In this document: positions 31,325 through 40,297 of the stretch, piece by piece | Position numbering within the stretch: position 1 is the stretch's first letter | Layout of the letters: every line of letters starts with the position of its first letter | NCBI RefSeq assembly: GCF_021538895.1 | Contig: NZ_JADDRL010000036.1 | Location: 1 to 64,000, forward strand | Source of the DNA: Streptomyces olivochromogenes | GTDB lineage: Bacteria; Actinomycetota; Actinomycetes; Streptomycetales; Streptomycetaceae | Reading direction: 5' to 3' | Length of the DNA: 64,000 nucleotides | Program-made: the position numbers and the translations under genes | Notes under the pieces: generated by a model | Databases searched by the model: none | Told to the model about the DNA's origin: nothing | Seen by the model: only the letters and a program-made list of their open reading frames with translations

Positions 31325-32458
31325 TCAGAAGGGGATGCCCGTGAGCTCGCCCAGGCTCTTCACGCCGGCGTAGGAGTGCTTGCCGGAGACGAAGATGTTG
31401 ACGCCGTAGTAGTTGAACAGCCAGCAGCCGAACGCGACCATCGCCAGGTAGGCGGCCTTGCGGCCCTTCCAGCCGGCCGTGGCGCGGGCGTGCAGGTAGC
31501 AGGCGTAGGCGACCCAGGTGATGAAGGACCAGGTCTCCTTGGGGTCCCAGTTCCAGTAGCGGCCCCAGGCGTCGCCCGCCCAGATCGCGCCCGCGATGAT
31601 CGTGAACGTCCACAGCGGGAAGACGGCCGCGTTGACGCGGTAGGCGAACTTGTCCAGCGAGGCGGAGGCGGGCAGCCGCTCCAGGAAGGAGGTCGCGAAC
31701 TTGCCGGGCGTGCCGCCGTTCTCCAGCTTGTTCTCGTACGAGTCCTTGAACAGGTAGAGGATCGTCGTGACCGCTCCCACGTAGAACACCGCGCCGCAGA
31801 AGATCGCGGTGGAGACGTGGATGTACAGCCAGTACGAGTGCAGCGCCGGGACCAGCTGGTCGCTCGCCGTGTAGAGGACGGTCACCGCGAGGCCCAGGTC
31901 GAGCAGGACCGAGGTGATGAGGAACAGGCCCATCCAGCGCACGTTCTTCTTCAGCGCCAGCAGCGCGAGGTACACGCCGACGGCGACCGTGGAGAACGTG
32001 AGGTTGAACTCGTACATGTTGCCCCACGGCGCCCGCTCCACGGAGGCCGCGCGGGCGACGACGCCGCACAGCTCCACCACGAAGGCGAGCACGGTCAGGG
32101 ACACGGCGATCCGGCCGTAGAGGTCGCCCTGCTCGTCGCCGCCGTGGGCGCCGGGACCGTCCGGCACGTCACGGGCGCCGGACGTGGACCGGACGACGAC
32201 CTTGGGACGCTCCAGGACGGCGGTGCCGCCGGCGGTCTTCACGGTGACCGGGGGCGCGGCCGCCCTCTTCGGCGCGTCGGCGGTGAGCGCGGCGGCCGTG
32301 CGGCCGACCTTGCTGCGGCTGCCGAGGAGCCATTCCGCGATGTAGGCGAAGAAGGCCAGCGTGTAGACGGCCATCGAGGAGTAGATCAGCGTGTTGCTGA
32401 TGCTCGCCAGGTGCTCGTTGGTCGCGGCGGCGAGATCGGTTGCGGCGGCGAGAGTCAC
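31325..32458 (-). CDS. ccsB: Cytochrome c biogenesis protein CcsB (haem lyase subunit)
   Basis: System II cytochrome c maturation protein, 377 residues and about eight helices. With ResB/Ccs1 it carries haem across the membrane and joins it to apocytochrome c. The haem-handling WWD-like domain is WGDAWGRYWNWDPKETWSFI near the C-terminus, with conserved periplasmic His residues around it. The GTG start overlaps the resB stop (GTGA). It is the last gene of the resA-ccdA-resB-ccsB operon and supplies cytochrome c for the respiratory chain that uses menaquinone. Confidence 0.95.
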   Translation of the reverse strand: MTLAAATDLAAATNEHLASISNTLIYSSMAVYTLAFFAYIAEWLLGSRSKVGRTAAALTADAPKRAAAPPVTVKTAGGTAVLERPKVVVRSTSGARDVPDGPGAHGGDEQGDLYGRIAVSLTVLAFVVELCGVVARAASVERAPWGNMYEFNLTFSTVAVGVYLALLALKKNVRWMGLFLITSVLLDLGLAVTVLYTASDQLVPALHSYWLYIHVSTAIFCGAVFYVGAVTTILYLFKDSYENKLENGGTPGKFATSFLERLPASASLDKFAYRVNAAVFPLWTFTIIAGAIWAGDAWGRYWNWDPKETWSFITWVAYACYLHARATAGWKGRKAAYLAMVAFGCWLFNYYGVNIFVSGKHSYAGVKSLGELTGIPF

Positions 32459-34239
32459 TTCTCAGCCCCTTCGGCAGGTACGACTGGGAGGTCGGGGTTT
32501 TCTGAAGGGTCGTCGTCGGGGTCGGGGGCCCCCGGCGCCTGGTCGTAGAGGATTCCGGCGAGGTCGCCCAGTTCCTCGGGCACCTTGGCGGACTCGCTGC
32601 GGCCGAGCCCGGCCATCTCGACGACGGTGACGCCGTCGGGGCCCGCGACCGCGCGCACCCAGACGCGGCGGCGCTGGATGAACAGGGAGGCGGCGAGACC
32701 GAAGATCGCGGCGATCGCGCCGGTCAGCGCCCAGCCGCCGCCGGGCTCCTGGACGACCTCGAAGCCGGCCCACTCCTTGATGTCCTTCTCGAAGGTGACC
32801 GTGCCGGCGCCGTTCGGCAGCTGCATGGTCTGCCCGGGCTTCAGGTTCTTCCGCAGCTGCTGACCCTTGGCGTCCTTGAAGTCCTTCATGTGGGTCTTGT
32901 CGAGCTGGTACACGCTCTGCGGCAGACCCGCGTCGACGCCCAGGTCGCCGTAGTAGGGCTCCAGGTTCAGCATCGGGTTGAGCAGCGCCGGGAACGCCGA
33001 GGCGATCTCCCTGCCCGGTCCGCCGTAGGTCGGCAGGAGGTAGGCCTTGATGCCGAGCTGCTCGCTCGCGCCCTTGGCGTTCTTGTAGCCGTCCATCACC
33101 TTGACCACGCCCTGCGAGGTGACGTTCCCGTCGAGCGGCAGCAGCGGCACGGCGTCGTGGAAGACGACGGTGCCCTTGCCGTCCCGGACGGTGATGACGG
33201 GGGCGTAGCCGTGGCTGACGAGGTAGACCTTGGCCCCGTCGATCACCAGCGGCTCGTTGACCTTGATGGTGGTCGAGGTCTCCTTGCCGTACGCGCCCTT
33301 GATGTAGCTGAGTTTCGCCTGGAAGGTGCGCGGCGTGCCGCGGTTGGGGCCGGTGAGCTCGTAGGTGCCCTTGAAGTCCTTCAAGTCGAAGCTGAACGGC
33401 ACCAGGTCGTCATTGTGGAAGAGGTTGCCGGACTTGAAGTCGTCGTACTGGAGGATCGTGTTGGAGAAACCGCCCCCCTCGACGACCAGCTTGTTGCCGT
33501 CCGACTTGTAGAGCTGGCCGGAGGCGAAGGCCACCAGCAGCACGATCAGCGCGATGTGGAAGACCAGGTTGCCCAGCTCGCGGACGTAGCCCTTCTCGGC
33601 GGAGACCGTGGCACCGATGGGGGTACCTCCCTGGTCGAGCGAAGCCGAGAGCTCGGGGGAATGGGCGCGGAAGCGGCGCTTCTTCAGCAGGGCGAGCGCG
33701 GCCTCGCGAACCCGCTCGGGGTCGGCCTCGGTGCGCCAGGTGGTGTACGCGGGCATCCGGGTCAGCCGCTTGGGCGCGGCCGGCGGGCGGCCGCGCAGCT
33801 GGCCCACGAACTGCCAGGTGCGCGGGACGATGCAGCCGATGAGGGAGACGAACAGCAGGATGTAGATCGCGGAGAACCACACCGAGCTGTAGACGTGGAA
33901 GAGGCCGAGCTTGTCGTAGATCGGCGCGAGTGTGGTGTGGCTCTTCTGGAAGTCGGCGACCTTGGTGGCGTCGGCACCGGTCTGCGGGATCAGCGAGCCG
34001 GGGATCGCACCGAGCGAGAGCAGCAGGAGCAGCAGCAGCGCGACCCGCATGGAGGTCAGCTGGCGCCAGAACCAGCGGACCCAGCCGATGACGCCCAGCG
34101 ACGGCAGGCTGAGCTCTTCCCTCGGGGCGGTGGACAACTGGGAGCCGGCGGCGCCCAGGTCGTTGTCCTCGGCGGCGCCCGGGGCCTGGCTCTGGTCCTC
34201 GGCGTCGGCCGCGGAGTTGTCGGCGGTGGTCTTGCTCAT
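32455..34239 (-). CDS. resB: Cytochrome c biogenesis protein ResB/Ccs1
   Basis: 594 residues. Four helices surround a large extracytoplasmic domain, and the family opening is RWFWRQLTSMRVALLLLLLL then SLIPQ. WFSAIYILLFVSLIGCIVPR and ELGNLVFHIALIVLLVAFAS are further helices. ResB forms the haem synthetase with CcsB. The charged N-tail of about 50 residues and an acidic C-tail are typical of actinobacterial members. The ATG at 34239 lies three bases from the ccdA stop, consistent with one operon. Confidence 0.95.
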   Translation of the reverse strand: MSKTTADNSAADAEDQSQAPGAAEDNDLGAAGSQLSTAPREELSLPSLGVIGWVRWFWRQLTSMRVALLLLLLLSLGAIPGSLIPQTGADATKVADFQKSHTTLAPIYDKLGLFHVYSSVWFSAIYILLFVSLIGCIVPRTWQFVGQLRGRPPAAPKRLTRMPAYTTWRTEADPERVREAALALLKKRRFRAHSPELSASLDQGGTPIGATVSAEKGYVRELGNLVFHIALIVLLVAFASGQLYKSDGNKLVVEGGGFSNTILQYDDFKSGNLFHNDDLVPFSFDLKDFKGTYELTGPNRGTPRTFQAKLSYIKGAYGKETSTTIKVNEPLVIDGAKVYLVSHGYAPVITVRDGKGTVVFHDAVPLLPLDGNVTSQGVVKVMDGYKNAKGASEQLGIKAYLLPTYGGPGREIASAFPALLNPMLNLEPYYGDLGVDAGLPQSVYQLDKTHMKDFKDAKGQQLRKNLKPGQTMQLPNGAGTVTFEKDIKEWAGFEVVQEPGGGWALTGAIAAIFGLAASLFIQRRRVWVRAVAGPDGVTVVEMAGLGRSESAKVPEELGDLAGILYDQAPGAPDPDDDPSENPDLPVVPAEGAEK

Positions 34240-34242
34240 CGG

Positions 34243-35019
34243 TCAGATCCCCACATTGAAGCCGTCGGACCAGGTCTGCATCTGATTCACGAGACTGTCC
34301 CACGCCCCGGTGAGCAGGAGCACACCGGTCGCGATCATCATCGTGCCGCCGATGCGCATCACCCAGACATAGTGGCGTTTGACCCAGCCGAAGGCGCCGA
34401 GGGCCTTGCGGAAGGCGACGGCGGTGAGGACGAAGGGCACGCCGAGGCCGAGGCAGTAGGCGACGGTCAGTATGGCGCCGCGGCCGGCGCTCGCCTGCTG
34501 GGAGGACAGGGCGACGACGGAGGCAAGGGTGGGGCCGATGCACGGCGTCCAGCCGATCCCGAAGAGCGCGCCGAGCACGGGCGCACCCACCAGGCCCGTG
34601 GCGGGGCGCTTGTGGAAGCGGAACTCACGCTGGGTCAGCCAGGGCATCAGCCCCATGAAGAAGACGCCCAGCAGGATCATCAGCACGCCGAGCACCTTGG
34701 ACAGCGTGTCCCGGTACTCCTGCAGGTTCTGCCCGAAGTAGCCGAACAGCGCTCCGCCGGAGACGAAGACGGCGGTGAAGCCGAGCACGAACAGCGAGGC
34801 GCCCGCCACCATCCGGCCGCGGCGGGCCTCACCCAGGTCGGTACCGGTGACCCCGGTCACATAGGAGAGGTAGCCGGGGACGAGAGGCAGGACGCACGGC
34901 GAGAAGAACGAGACCAGGCCGCCGAGCATGGCGATCGGCAGGGCCAGCAGCAGGGCGCCGCTGTAGACGGTCTCGTTCTTGCCCACCAACTCCGCGGCGA
35001 GCGGCACCAGCGCGCTCAT
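34243..35019 (-). CDS. ccdA: Thiol-disulfide transporter CcdA
   Basis: 258-residue, six- to seven-helix membrane protein that passes electrons from cytoplasmic thioredoxin to ResA. The two redox cysteines are in VSFFSPCVLPLVPGYLSYVT and GIGWTPCIGPTLASVVALSS. The gene starts one base after the end of resA and runs into resB, so all four genes form one unit. Confidence 0.96.
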   Translation of the reverse strand: MSALVPLAAELVGKNETVYSGALLLALPIAMLGGLVSFFSPCVLPLVPGYLSYVTGVTGTDLGEARRGRMVAGASLFVLGFTAVFVSGGALFGYFGQNLQEYRDTLSKVLGVLMILLGVFFMGLMPWLTQREFRFHKRPATGLVGAPVLGALFGIGWTPCIGPTLASVVALSSQQASAGRGAILTVAYCLGLGVPFVLTAVAFRKALGAFGWVKRHYVWVMRIGGTMMIATGVLLLTGAWDSLVNQMQTWSDGFNVGI

Positions 35020-35020
35020 G

Positions 35021-35608
35021 TCACTTCTCCGCGAGGACCGGCTTGACCATCTTGAGCAGGCTCTCCTCGCTAAGCGCCTCCAGGGCCCGCGCGGCGATCT
35101 TCCCGTCCCGGTCGATGACGAGCGTGGAGGGGATCAGCTGCGGGTTGAGCGTGCCCTTCTTGAAGCGGAGCATCAGCTTGCCGGTCGGGTCGTACAGGCT
35201 GGGGTAGGTGATCCCCTGTTCCTTCTCGAAGGCGATCGCCTGGGTGGTGTTGGTGTCCCGGGTGTTGATGCCGACGAACTGGACGCCCTTGTCCTGGTAG
35301 TCCTTGGCGACCTTGGCGAAGTACTTGCCCTCCGCGCGGCACGGCCCGCACCAGGAGCCCCACACGTTGACGACGACGACCTTGCCCTTGTAGTCGGCGA
35401 TGTCGAGGCTCTTGCCCTCGATGGTCTTGCCGGACAGGTCCGGCGCCGCGTCCCGGTGGCTCTTGGCGGCCGTGGCGATCCCGTTCTTGCCGGTCACGAA
35501 GTTGGTGTTGCCGCCTCCGCCCGAGGTGCCGCCCGATGTGCACGCAGACAGGGCGAGGGCCGCTGCGGCGGCCGTGGCGGCAAGCAGGACGCGGCTACGG
35601 GTGCTCAT
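35021..35608 (-). CDS. resA: ResA-like thioredoxin-fold lipoprotein
   Basis: 195 residues. A signal peptide ends in the lipobox LALSACTSGG (Cys lipidated), and the domain is TlpA/thioredoxin with WGSWCGPCRAEGKYFAKVAK (CxxC). It reduces the cysteines of apocytochrome c so that haem can be attached, receiving electrons from CcdA. First gene of the cytochrome c maturation operon; transcription probably starts in the 66 bases that separate it from the deacetylase gene. Confidence 0.95.
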   Translation of the reverse strand: MSTRSRVLLAATAAAAALALSACTSGGTSGGGGNTNFVTGKNGIATAAKSHRDAAPDLSGKTIEGKSLDIADYKGKVVVVNVWGSWCGPCRAEGKYFAKVAKDYQDKGVQFVGINTRDTNTTQAIAFEKEQGITYPSLYDPTGKLMLRFKKGTLNPQLIPSTLVIDRDGKIAARALEALSEESLLKMVKPVLAEK

Positions 35609-35674
35609 GTGAAAAGTTTCGCATGCCCGTTCTGGGGATCTTGCGCACCCCCCTTGCGGAGGGAAACCCGCACA

Positions 35675-36982
35675 TCAGGTGGTATTCACGGCGGCTCCGG
35701 AGGTCAGGAAGCCCTTCCAGCCGCCCGCCGGGCGCTGCCCGACCTCCAGCGTACGCAACTTGGCCAGCACCTGGGGCTGCTGCGCGTCCAGCCAGTCCAC
35801 GAACTGCCGGAAGGAGACGAGCCGGACGTCGCCGCCCTTCTCCTTCTCCCGCGCGATGTGCTTGAACGCCTCCTCGACGGCGTCCATGTAGATGCCGCCG
35901 TTCCACTGCTCGAAGTGGTTGCCTATGAAGAGGGGTGCGCGATTTGACTCGTATGCCCGCTTGAATCCCGCTATGTAGGACTGCGCGGACTGCCGCCGCC
36001 AGCCGGGGTAGTTGTGGGCCGGCGCCTTGGTCGTGTTGACCGACTGGTTGGCGAGCATGTTGTAGTCCATCGACAGGACCTCGAAGCTGCGGCCGGGGAA
36101 CGGTATCTGCTGCAACGGCAGGTCCCAGACGCCCAGCTTCTTCTCCGGCCAGATCTGGCGGCCGCCGGGCGAGGAGGCGTCGTAGCGCCAGCCGAGTTCG
36201 CGCGCGGTGGGCAGCAGGTTGTTCTGGCCGAGCAGACAGGGCGTACGACCGCCGACGAGCTCCTTGTCGTAGTCGAACGGCAGCGAGGGCAGATCGGTCC
36301 AGCCGGAGTTGGTGCGCCACTGCTTCACGAAGCCCTTGGCCTGCTGGATCTCGCTCCGCCACTGCTGTGCGGTCCAGTTGGCGACGGTGCCGTGGCCGGT
36401 GCAGAAGTGGCCGTTGAAGTGGGTGCCGATCTCGTGCCCCTCCAGCCAGGCGCGGCGGATGTTCGCCAGCGTGGCCTTGACGTGGTCGTCGGTGAGGTAG
36501 CCGATGTCGGAGGCGCCGCGCGCGTTGTTCGGGGGGTTGTAGAGCCGCTTCTTGGACTCGGGCAGCAGATAGAGCCCGGAGAGGAAGAAGGTCATGCTCG
36601 CGCCGTGCTGCTTGGCGAGGTCGAGGAAGCGCGGGAAGAGACCGTTGCCGACCTCTCCGGCCCCGTCCCAGGAGAAGATCACGAACTGCGGCGGGGTCTG
36701 TCCCGGCTCCAGCCGCTCGGGCTTGGCGGGCTGGTGGGGCTGCTTGCCCGTGAAGGACGTGGAGCCGTCCCCGATGGGCCGGCCGGAAGGCGCGCCGTCC
36801 TTGCCGCCGCCGGACCCCGCACCGTCCTTGCCGCCGGACCCCGAACCGCCTTTGCCACCAGTGGAACCCGAACGGTGCCCGTCCCCGTCAGACGAATCGA
36901 GAGCGCCGCAGCCGGCGAGACCGGCGGCGGCCGCGGCGCCCGCGCCGAGGCCGAGCATTCCCCTACGGGACAAAGTGCGCAT
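35675..36982 (-). CDS. Polysaccharide deacetylase-like (NodB fold) lipoprotein
   Basis: 435-residue secreted protein. The N-terminus combines twin-arginine (SRRGMLGLGAGAAAA) with a lipobox (GLAGCGALD) and a long Gly/Ser/Lys linker. The catalytic domain has FVIFSWDGAGEVGNG (metal Asp), MTFFLSGLYLLP and GHEIGTHFNGHFCTG (His-x3-His), the core of carbohydrate esterase family 4. It may deacetylate a cell-wall or extracellular sugar. The motif order is that of a divergent NodB family member, so substrate and activity are inferred. It is followed by the cytochrome c genes but not obviously tied to them. Confidence 0.85.
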   Translation of the reverse strand: MRTLSRRGMLGLGAGAAAAAGLAGCGALDSSDGDGHRSGSTGGKGGSGSGGKDGAGSGGGKDGAPSGRPIGDGSTSFTGKQPHQPAKPERLEPGQTPPQFVIFSWDGAGEVGNGLFPRFLDLAKQHGASMTFFLSGLYLLPESKKRLYNPPNNARGASDIGYLTDDHVKATLANIRRAWLEGHEIGTHFNGHFCTGHGTVANWTAQQWRSEIQQAKGFVKQWRTNSGWTDLPSLPFDYDKELVGGRTPCLLGQNNLLPTARELGWRYDASSPGGRQIWPEKKLGVWDLPLQQIPFPGRSFEVLSMDYNMLANQSVNTTKAPAHNYPGWRRQSAQSYIAGFKRAYESNRAPLFIGNHFEQWNGGIYMDAVEEAFKHIAREKEKGGDVRLVSFRQFVDWLDAQQPQVLAKLRTLEVGQRPAGGWKGFLTSGAAVNTT

Positions 36983-37081
36983 GAGAAACCCCGATTCGTC
37001 AGGCCCTGCTGGTGGTCACCCACTCAGAGGGCGCGACGAACCGGGAGGTTCCGCTATTTGTAATACTTTCTTGATGAACCC

Positions 37082-37111
37082 CCGCAAAGGTGTCCAATGA
37101 CACCTTTGCGG
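37082..37111 (-). terminator. Terminator after the histidine phosphatase gene
   Basis: A perfect 13-base stem, CCGCAAAGGTGTC/GACACCTTTGCGG, with the loop CAAT lies 26 bases after the stop codon. There is no long T-run. The very strong stem suits a GC-rich host. Confidence 0.75.
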
Positions 37112-37136
37112 ATGAGTTGCGGGCCGGGCCGATGCG

Positions 37137-37820
37137 TCAGGCGCCGAAGGCCTTGCCCTGACCCTTCACCGGCTTGGCACCGGCGAGGAGATGGGCGGGG
37201 ACGAGGTCGCGGGCCGGCTCGGAGTAGCCGACCGACACGATCCTGTCGCCCTGGTAGGTGAAGGTCGTCAGCGAGGCGAGCGTGCACTGCCGCTTGCGCG
37301 GGTCGTGCCACAGCCGCCGCTTCTCGACGTACGAGCGCACGATCCAGATCGGCAGCTGGTGGCTGACCAGCACCGCCTCGTGTCCGCGCGCCCGGTCCTT
37401 GGCCGCGTCCAGCGCGCCCATCATCCGGACGACCTGGTCGACGTACGGCTCGCCCCAGGACGGCCGGAGCGGGTTGACGAGGTGCTTCCAGTTGGCGGGC
37501 TTGCGCAGCGCGCCGTCCCCGACCCCGAAGGTCTTGCCCTGGAAGACGTTCTCGGCCTCGATGAGCCGCTCGTCGGTGTCGAGGTCCAGCCCGTGCGCCT
37601 TGGCGATCGGGGTCGCGGTCTCCTGCGCCCGCTCCAGCGGGGAGGCGACGGCGTACGTCACGTCCCGCGGGGCGAGGTGCTCGGCGACCCGGTCGGCCAT
37701 CTGCCGGCCGAGCTCGGACAGGTGGTAGCCGGGCAGCCGCCCGTACAGCACCCCGTCCGGGTTGGCGACCTCGCCGTGCCGCATGAGGTGTACGACGGTG
37801 ATGTCCTTGCTGCTGCTCAT
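37137..37820 (-). CDS. Histidine phosphatase (phosphoglycerate mutase-like)
   Basis: 227 residues with the catalytic VVHLMRHGEVANPDGVLYGR (RHG). A second conserved region is YAVASPLERAQETATPIA and the second His lies in HEAVLVSHQLPIWIVRSYVE. It is a broad-specificity phosphatase or mutase and the substrate is not known. The ATG overlaps the hemL stop by four bases (ATGA), so it is coupled to tetrapyrrole synthesis, and a phosphate ester of that pathway could be a substrate. That link is inference. Confidence 0.93.
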   Translation of the reverse strand: MSSSKDITVVHLMRHGEVANPDGVLYGRLPGYHLSELGRQMADRVAEHLAPRDVTYAVASPLERAQETATPIAKAHGLDLDTDERLIEAENVFQGKTFGVGDGALRKPANWKHLVNPLRPSWGEPYVDQVVRMMGALDAAKDRARGHEAVLVSHQLPIWIVRSYVEKRRLWHDPRKRQCTLASLTTFTYQGDRIVSVGYSEPARDLVPAHLLAGAKPVKGQGKAFGA

Positions 37821-39151
37821 GCTGCCGTGGCCTCCGCGGCCGCTCGGGCCGCCGCCGGAAGGGCGTCGGCGATCTTCTGGATGGCCCGCTCGTCGTGCGC
37901 GGTGGACACGAACCAGGACTCGAAGGACGACGGCGGCAGGTAGACGCCGTTCGCCAGGAGGGAGTGGAAGAAGGCGGTGAAGCGGAAGGACTCCTGCGCC
38001 TTGGCGTCCTCGTAGTTGCGGACCTCCCGGCCGGTGAAGAAGACCGAGAACATGTTGGAGGCGCTCTGCAGCGTGTGCGCGACGCCCTCCTTGGTGAGCG
38101 CCTCGGTGACCAGCGACTGGATCTGCGCCGAGACGGCGTCGACCTTGTCGTAGGCCGCGTCGTCGAGCAGGCGCAGCTGGGCGAGGCCGGCGGCGGTGGC
38201 GACCGGGTTCCCGGAGAGGGTGCCGGCCTGGTAGACGGGCCCGGCGGGCGCGAGGTGGGCCATGACGTCGGCCCGGCCGCCGAAGGCGGCGGCGGGGAAG
38301 CCGCCTCCCATGACCTTGCCGAAGGTCATCAGGTCCGGCTTGACGCCGTCGATGCCGTACCAGCCGCTCCTGCTGGTACGGAAGCCGGTCATCACCTCGT
38401 CGGAGATGAACAGGGCGCCGTTGCGCTGGCAGGCGTCCTTGAGCCCCTGGTTGAACCCGGGCAGCGGCGGCACGACGCCCATGTTGCCGGGCGAGGCCTC
38501 GGTGATGACGCAGGCGATCTCGCCGGGGTGCCGGTGGAAGGCCTCGTGCACGGCTTCGAGGTCGTTGTACGGCAGCACGATCGTGTCGCCGGCCTGGGCG
38601 CCGGTGACGCCGGGCGTGTCGGGCAGCGCGAAGGTCGCGACCCCGCTGCCGGCCGCGGCGAGCAGGGAGTCCACGTGACCGTGGTAACACCCGGCGAACT
38701 TGATCACCTTGGACCGCTGGGTGAACCCGCGGGCCAGCCGGATCGCCGACATGGTGGCCTCGGTCCCGCTGGACACGAGCCGCACCTGCTCGACGGGCTC
38801 CACCCGCGCGACGATCTCCTCGGCCAGGGCGACCTCGCCCTCACCGGGCGTACCGAAGGACGTACCGCGTGCGACGGCCTCCTGGACGGCGGCGATGACG
38901 TCGGGGTGCGCGTGCCCGAGGATCATGGGACCCCACGAGCAGACGAGATCGACGTACTCCCGCCCGTCCGCGTCGGTCAGGTAGGGGCCGGTGCCGGACA
39001 CCATGAAACGGGGCGTACCGCCGACGGCACGGAAGGCACGCACCGGGGAGTTCACGCCGCCGGGCGTGACGACGGCCGCGCGGTCGAACAGGGCCTGCGA
39101 GGCAGGCGCTTCGTAGGGATAGGGCGCTCCTGCGACGGGCGATTCACTCAT
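37817..39151 (-). CDS. hemL: Glutamate-1-semialdehyde 2,1-aminomutase HemL
   Basis: 444-residue PLP enzyme that converts glutamate-1-semialdehyde to 5-aminolevulinate in the C5 route to haem. Motifs include VNSPVRAFRAVGGTPRFMVS, VSSGTEATMSAIRLARGF, ISDEVMTGFRTSRSGWYGID and the PLP-lysine MTFGKVMGGGFPAAAFGG. Length and sequence fit the family. The minus-strand ribosome site GGAG precedes the ATG at 39151. Haem is needed by the ccs gene products that follow. Confidence 0.96.
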   Translation of the reverse strand: MSESPVAGAPYPYEAPASQALFDRAAVVTPGGVNSPVRAFRAVGGTPRFMVSGTGPYLTDADGREYVDLVCSWGPMILGHAHPDVIAAVQEAVARGTSFGTPGEGEVALAEEIVARVEPVEQVRLVSSGTEATMSAIRLARGFTQRSKVIKFAGCYHGHVDSLLAAAGSGVATFALPDTPGVTGAQAGDTIVLPYNDLEAVHEAFHRHPGEIACVITEASPGNMGVVPPLPGFNQGLKDACQRNGALFISDEVMTGFRTSRSGWYGIDGVKPDLMTFGKVMGGGFPAAAFGGRADVMAHLAPAGPVYQAGTLSGNPVATAAGLAQLRLLDDAAYDKVDAVSAQIQSLVTEALTKEGVAHTLQSASNMFSVFFTGREVRNYEDAKAQESFRFTAFFHSLLANGVYLPPSSFESWFVSTAHDERAIQKIADALPAAARAAAEATAA

Positions 39152-39480
39152 GACCTGCGACTTCTCCGACCTCTCCGGCGTAAGCCGACATTCCGGGACC
39201 TATTCGGACTTTCTCCGAGGCTGGTCGCCGGGGTGACCTCCTCAGGGTAGGCCGCGACCGTGACCACTCCGACAATCACGTGGTCGTTGCCGTGCCATCT
39301 GCGAGACTGGGTGGCGGTACACGCAGCTCGTCCGGCACATCGTGGCCGGGGACTGCGAAGATCCTGCGGACTGGTGTTTCCACGCACGTTTCGGCGGGCG
39401 GCCGTGGGGGAGGTCACTGACACGATGATCGGGTTGCGCGGCGGGGGCCACGCGTCCTAGAAAAGCAGTCGGGTGGAGAT
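39152..39480. promoter_or_regulatory. Gene-poor region between hemL and the 39481 gene
   Basis: 329 bases with no convincing gene. A plus-strand frame of 66 codons (39260-39460, GTG start) has weak third-position GC and I do not call it. An inverted repeat GACCAC-N12-GTGGTC (39262-39285) may be an operator for the divergent promoters. Bases around 39220-39250 are probably the hemL promoter. Confidence 0.5.
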
Positions 39481-40128
39481 ATGCATCGCGGTGGCGGACT
39501 GGGCGAGGGGACTGATGACCTGGGTCCTCGTCGTGCCCGGCGGGGAAGGCACCGGCGCGACGCGGAGGAAGCGAACGAAGCACGGCAGACTGGCGTGCCG
39601 AGTGAGTCGGACCGGGACGACCGACGTATCGATCGTCGGGCCGATCGTCGGATCGACCGGCTGAAGGCCGAGAGCAGGAATGGTGGTCGGGTGGGGGTGA
39701 CGTACAAATACTTCGGCGCGCCCGACGGTGCGACCGCGGCCCGCGTCCCGATTTCGATGCGCCCCGAGGAACTCGGCGGCGACGAGCTCGGCATGAACGG
39801 CATGTTCACCAAGATCAAGCCGGAGACGATGGCCGCGATGGTGCTGACCGGCATCGAAGGCGTGCCCCTGCACAAGGTCCCGCCCCTGGAGCTGGTGGTC
39901 CTGCACCCCGACTACGCCGTCGTGAAACTCCCCATGACCGTCGTGGACCCCCTGCGGGGCATAGGCGAGGAGGCGGTGGGCGCGGCGGCCTTCATCTGGT
40001 CGACGGTCCCGGACCGCGGCGGTCCCCGGGACGCGTTCAACGTCTATCAGCTGCTCCACGAGTGGCAGGACTTCAGCCATCGGTTGCATGAGGCGGGGCA
40101 TCAGCCGTATTGCCTGGTGTGGCCCTGA
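39481..40128 (+). CDS. Conserved hypothetical protein with charged N-terminus
   Basis: 215 residues that I do not recognise by function. The first 60 are unusually charged (many Asp-Arg pairs: DRDDRRIDRRADRRIDRLKA), then an ordered domain YKYFGAPDGATAARVPISMR, ALTGIE-like MVLTGIEGVPLHKVPPLELV and a C-terminal QLLHEWQDFSHRLHEAGHQP. GGTGGAG lies just upstream of the ATG at 39481. The true start may be the later GTG before GVTYKYF because third-position GC is lower in the first part. It may stand alone: a terminator follows at 40149. Confidence 0.7.
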   Translation: MHRGGGLGEGTDDLGPRRARRGRHRRDAEEANEARQTGVPSESDRDDRRIDRRADRRIDRLKAESRNGGRVGVTYKYFGAPDGATAARVPISMRPEELGGDELGMNGMFTKIKPETMAAMVLTGIEGVPLHKVPPLELVVLHPDYAVVKLPMTVVDPLRGIGEEAVGAAAFIWSTVPDRGGPRDAFNVYQLLHEWQDFSHRLHEAGHQPYCLVWP

Positions 40129-40148
40129 GCTGGGGTTTCATGGGTTTT

Positions 40149-40177
40149 GGGCGGGGTCTTCGGGCCTCGCCCTTTTT
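40149..40177 (+). terminator. Intrinsic terminator after the 39481 gene
   Basis: GGGCGGGGTC (40149-40158) pairs with GGCCTCGCCC (40163-40172, two G-U pairs) around TTCG, followed by TTTTT. A textbook rho-independent terminator. Confidence 0.9.
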
Positions 40178-40297
40178 GGTGCCGGGGAGGGGCCGTCAGG
40201 CGGCCAGGACACATCGAGGGCACATTGATTTCGCTGGGGCCTCGGCCAGCGCCAGGCACCCGGCCCGCAGGCGCAGGCGCTGCACCGCTACGAGGCT

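Noticed and set aside
39260..39460. 66-codon GTG frame just before the 39481 gene
   Set aside because: Third codon positions are not GC-biased and there is no recognisable domain, so it is more likely leader DNA.
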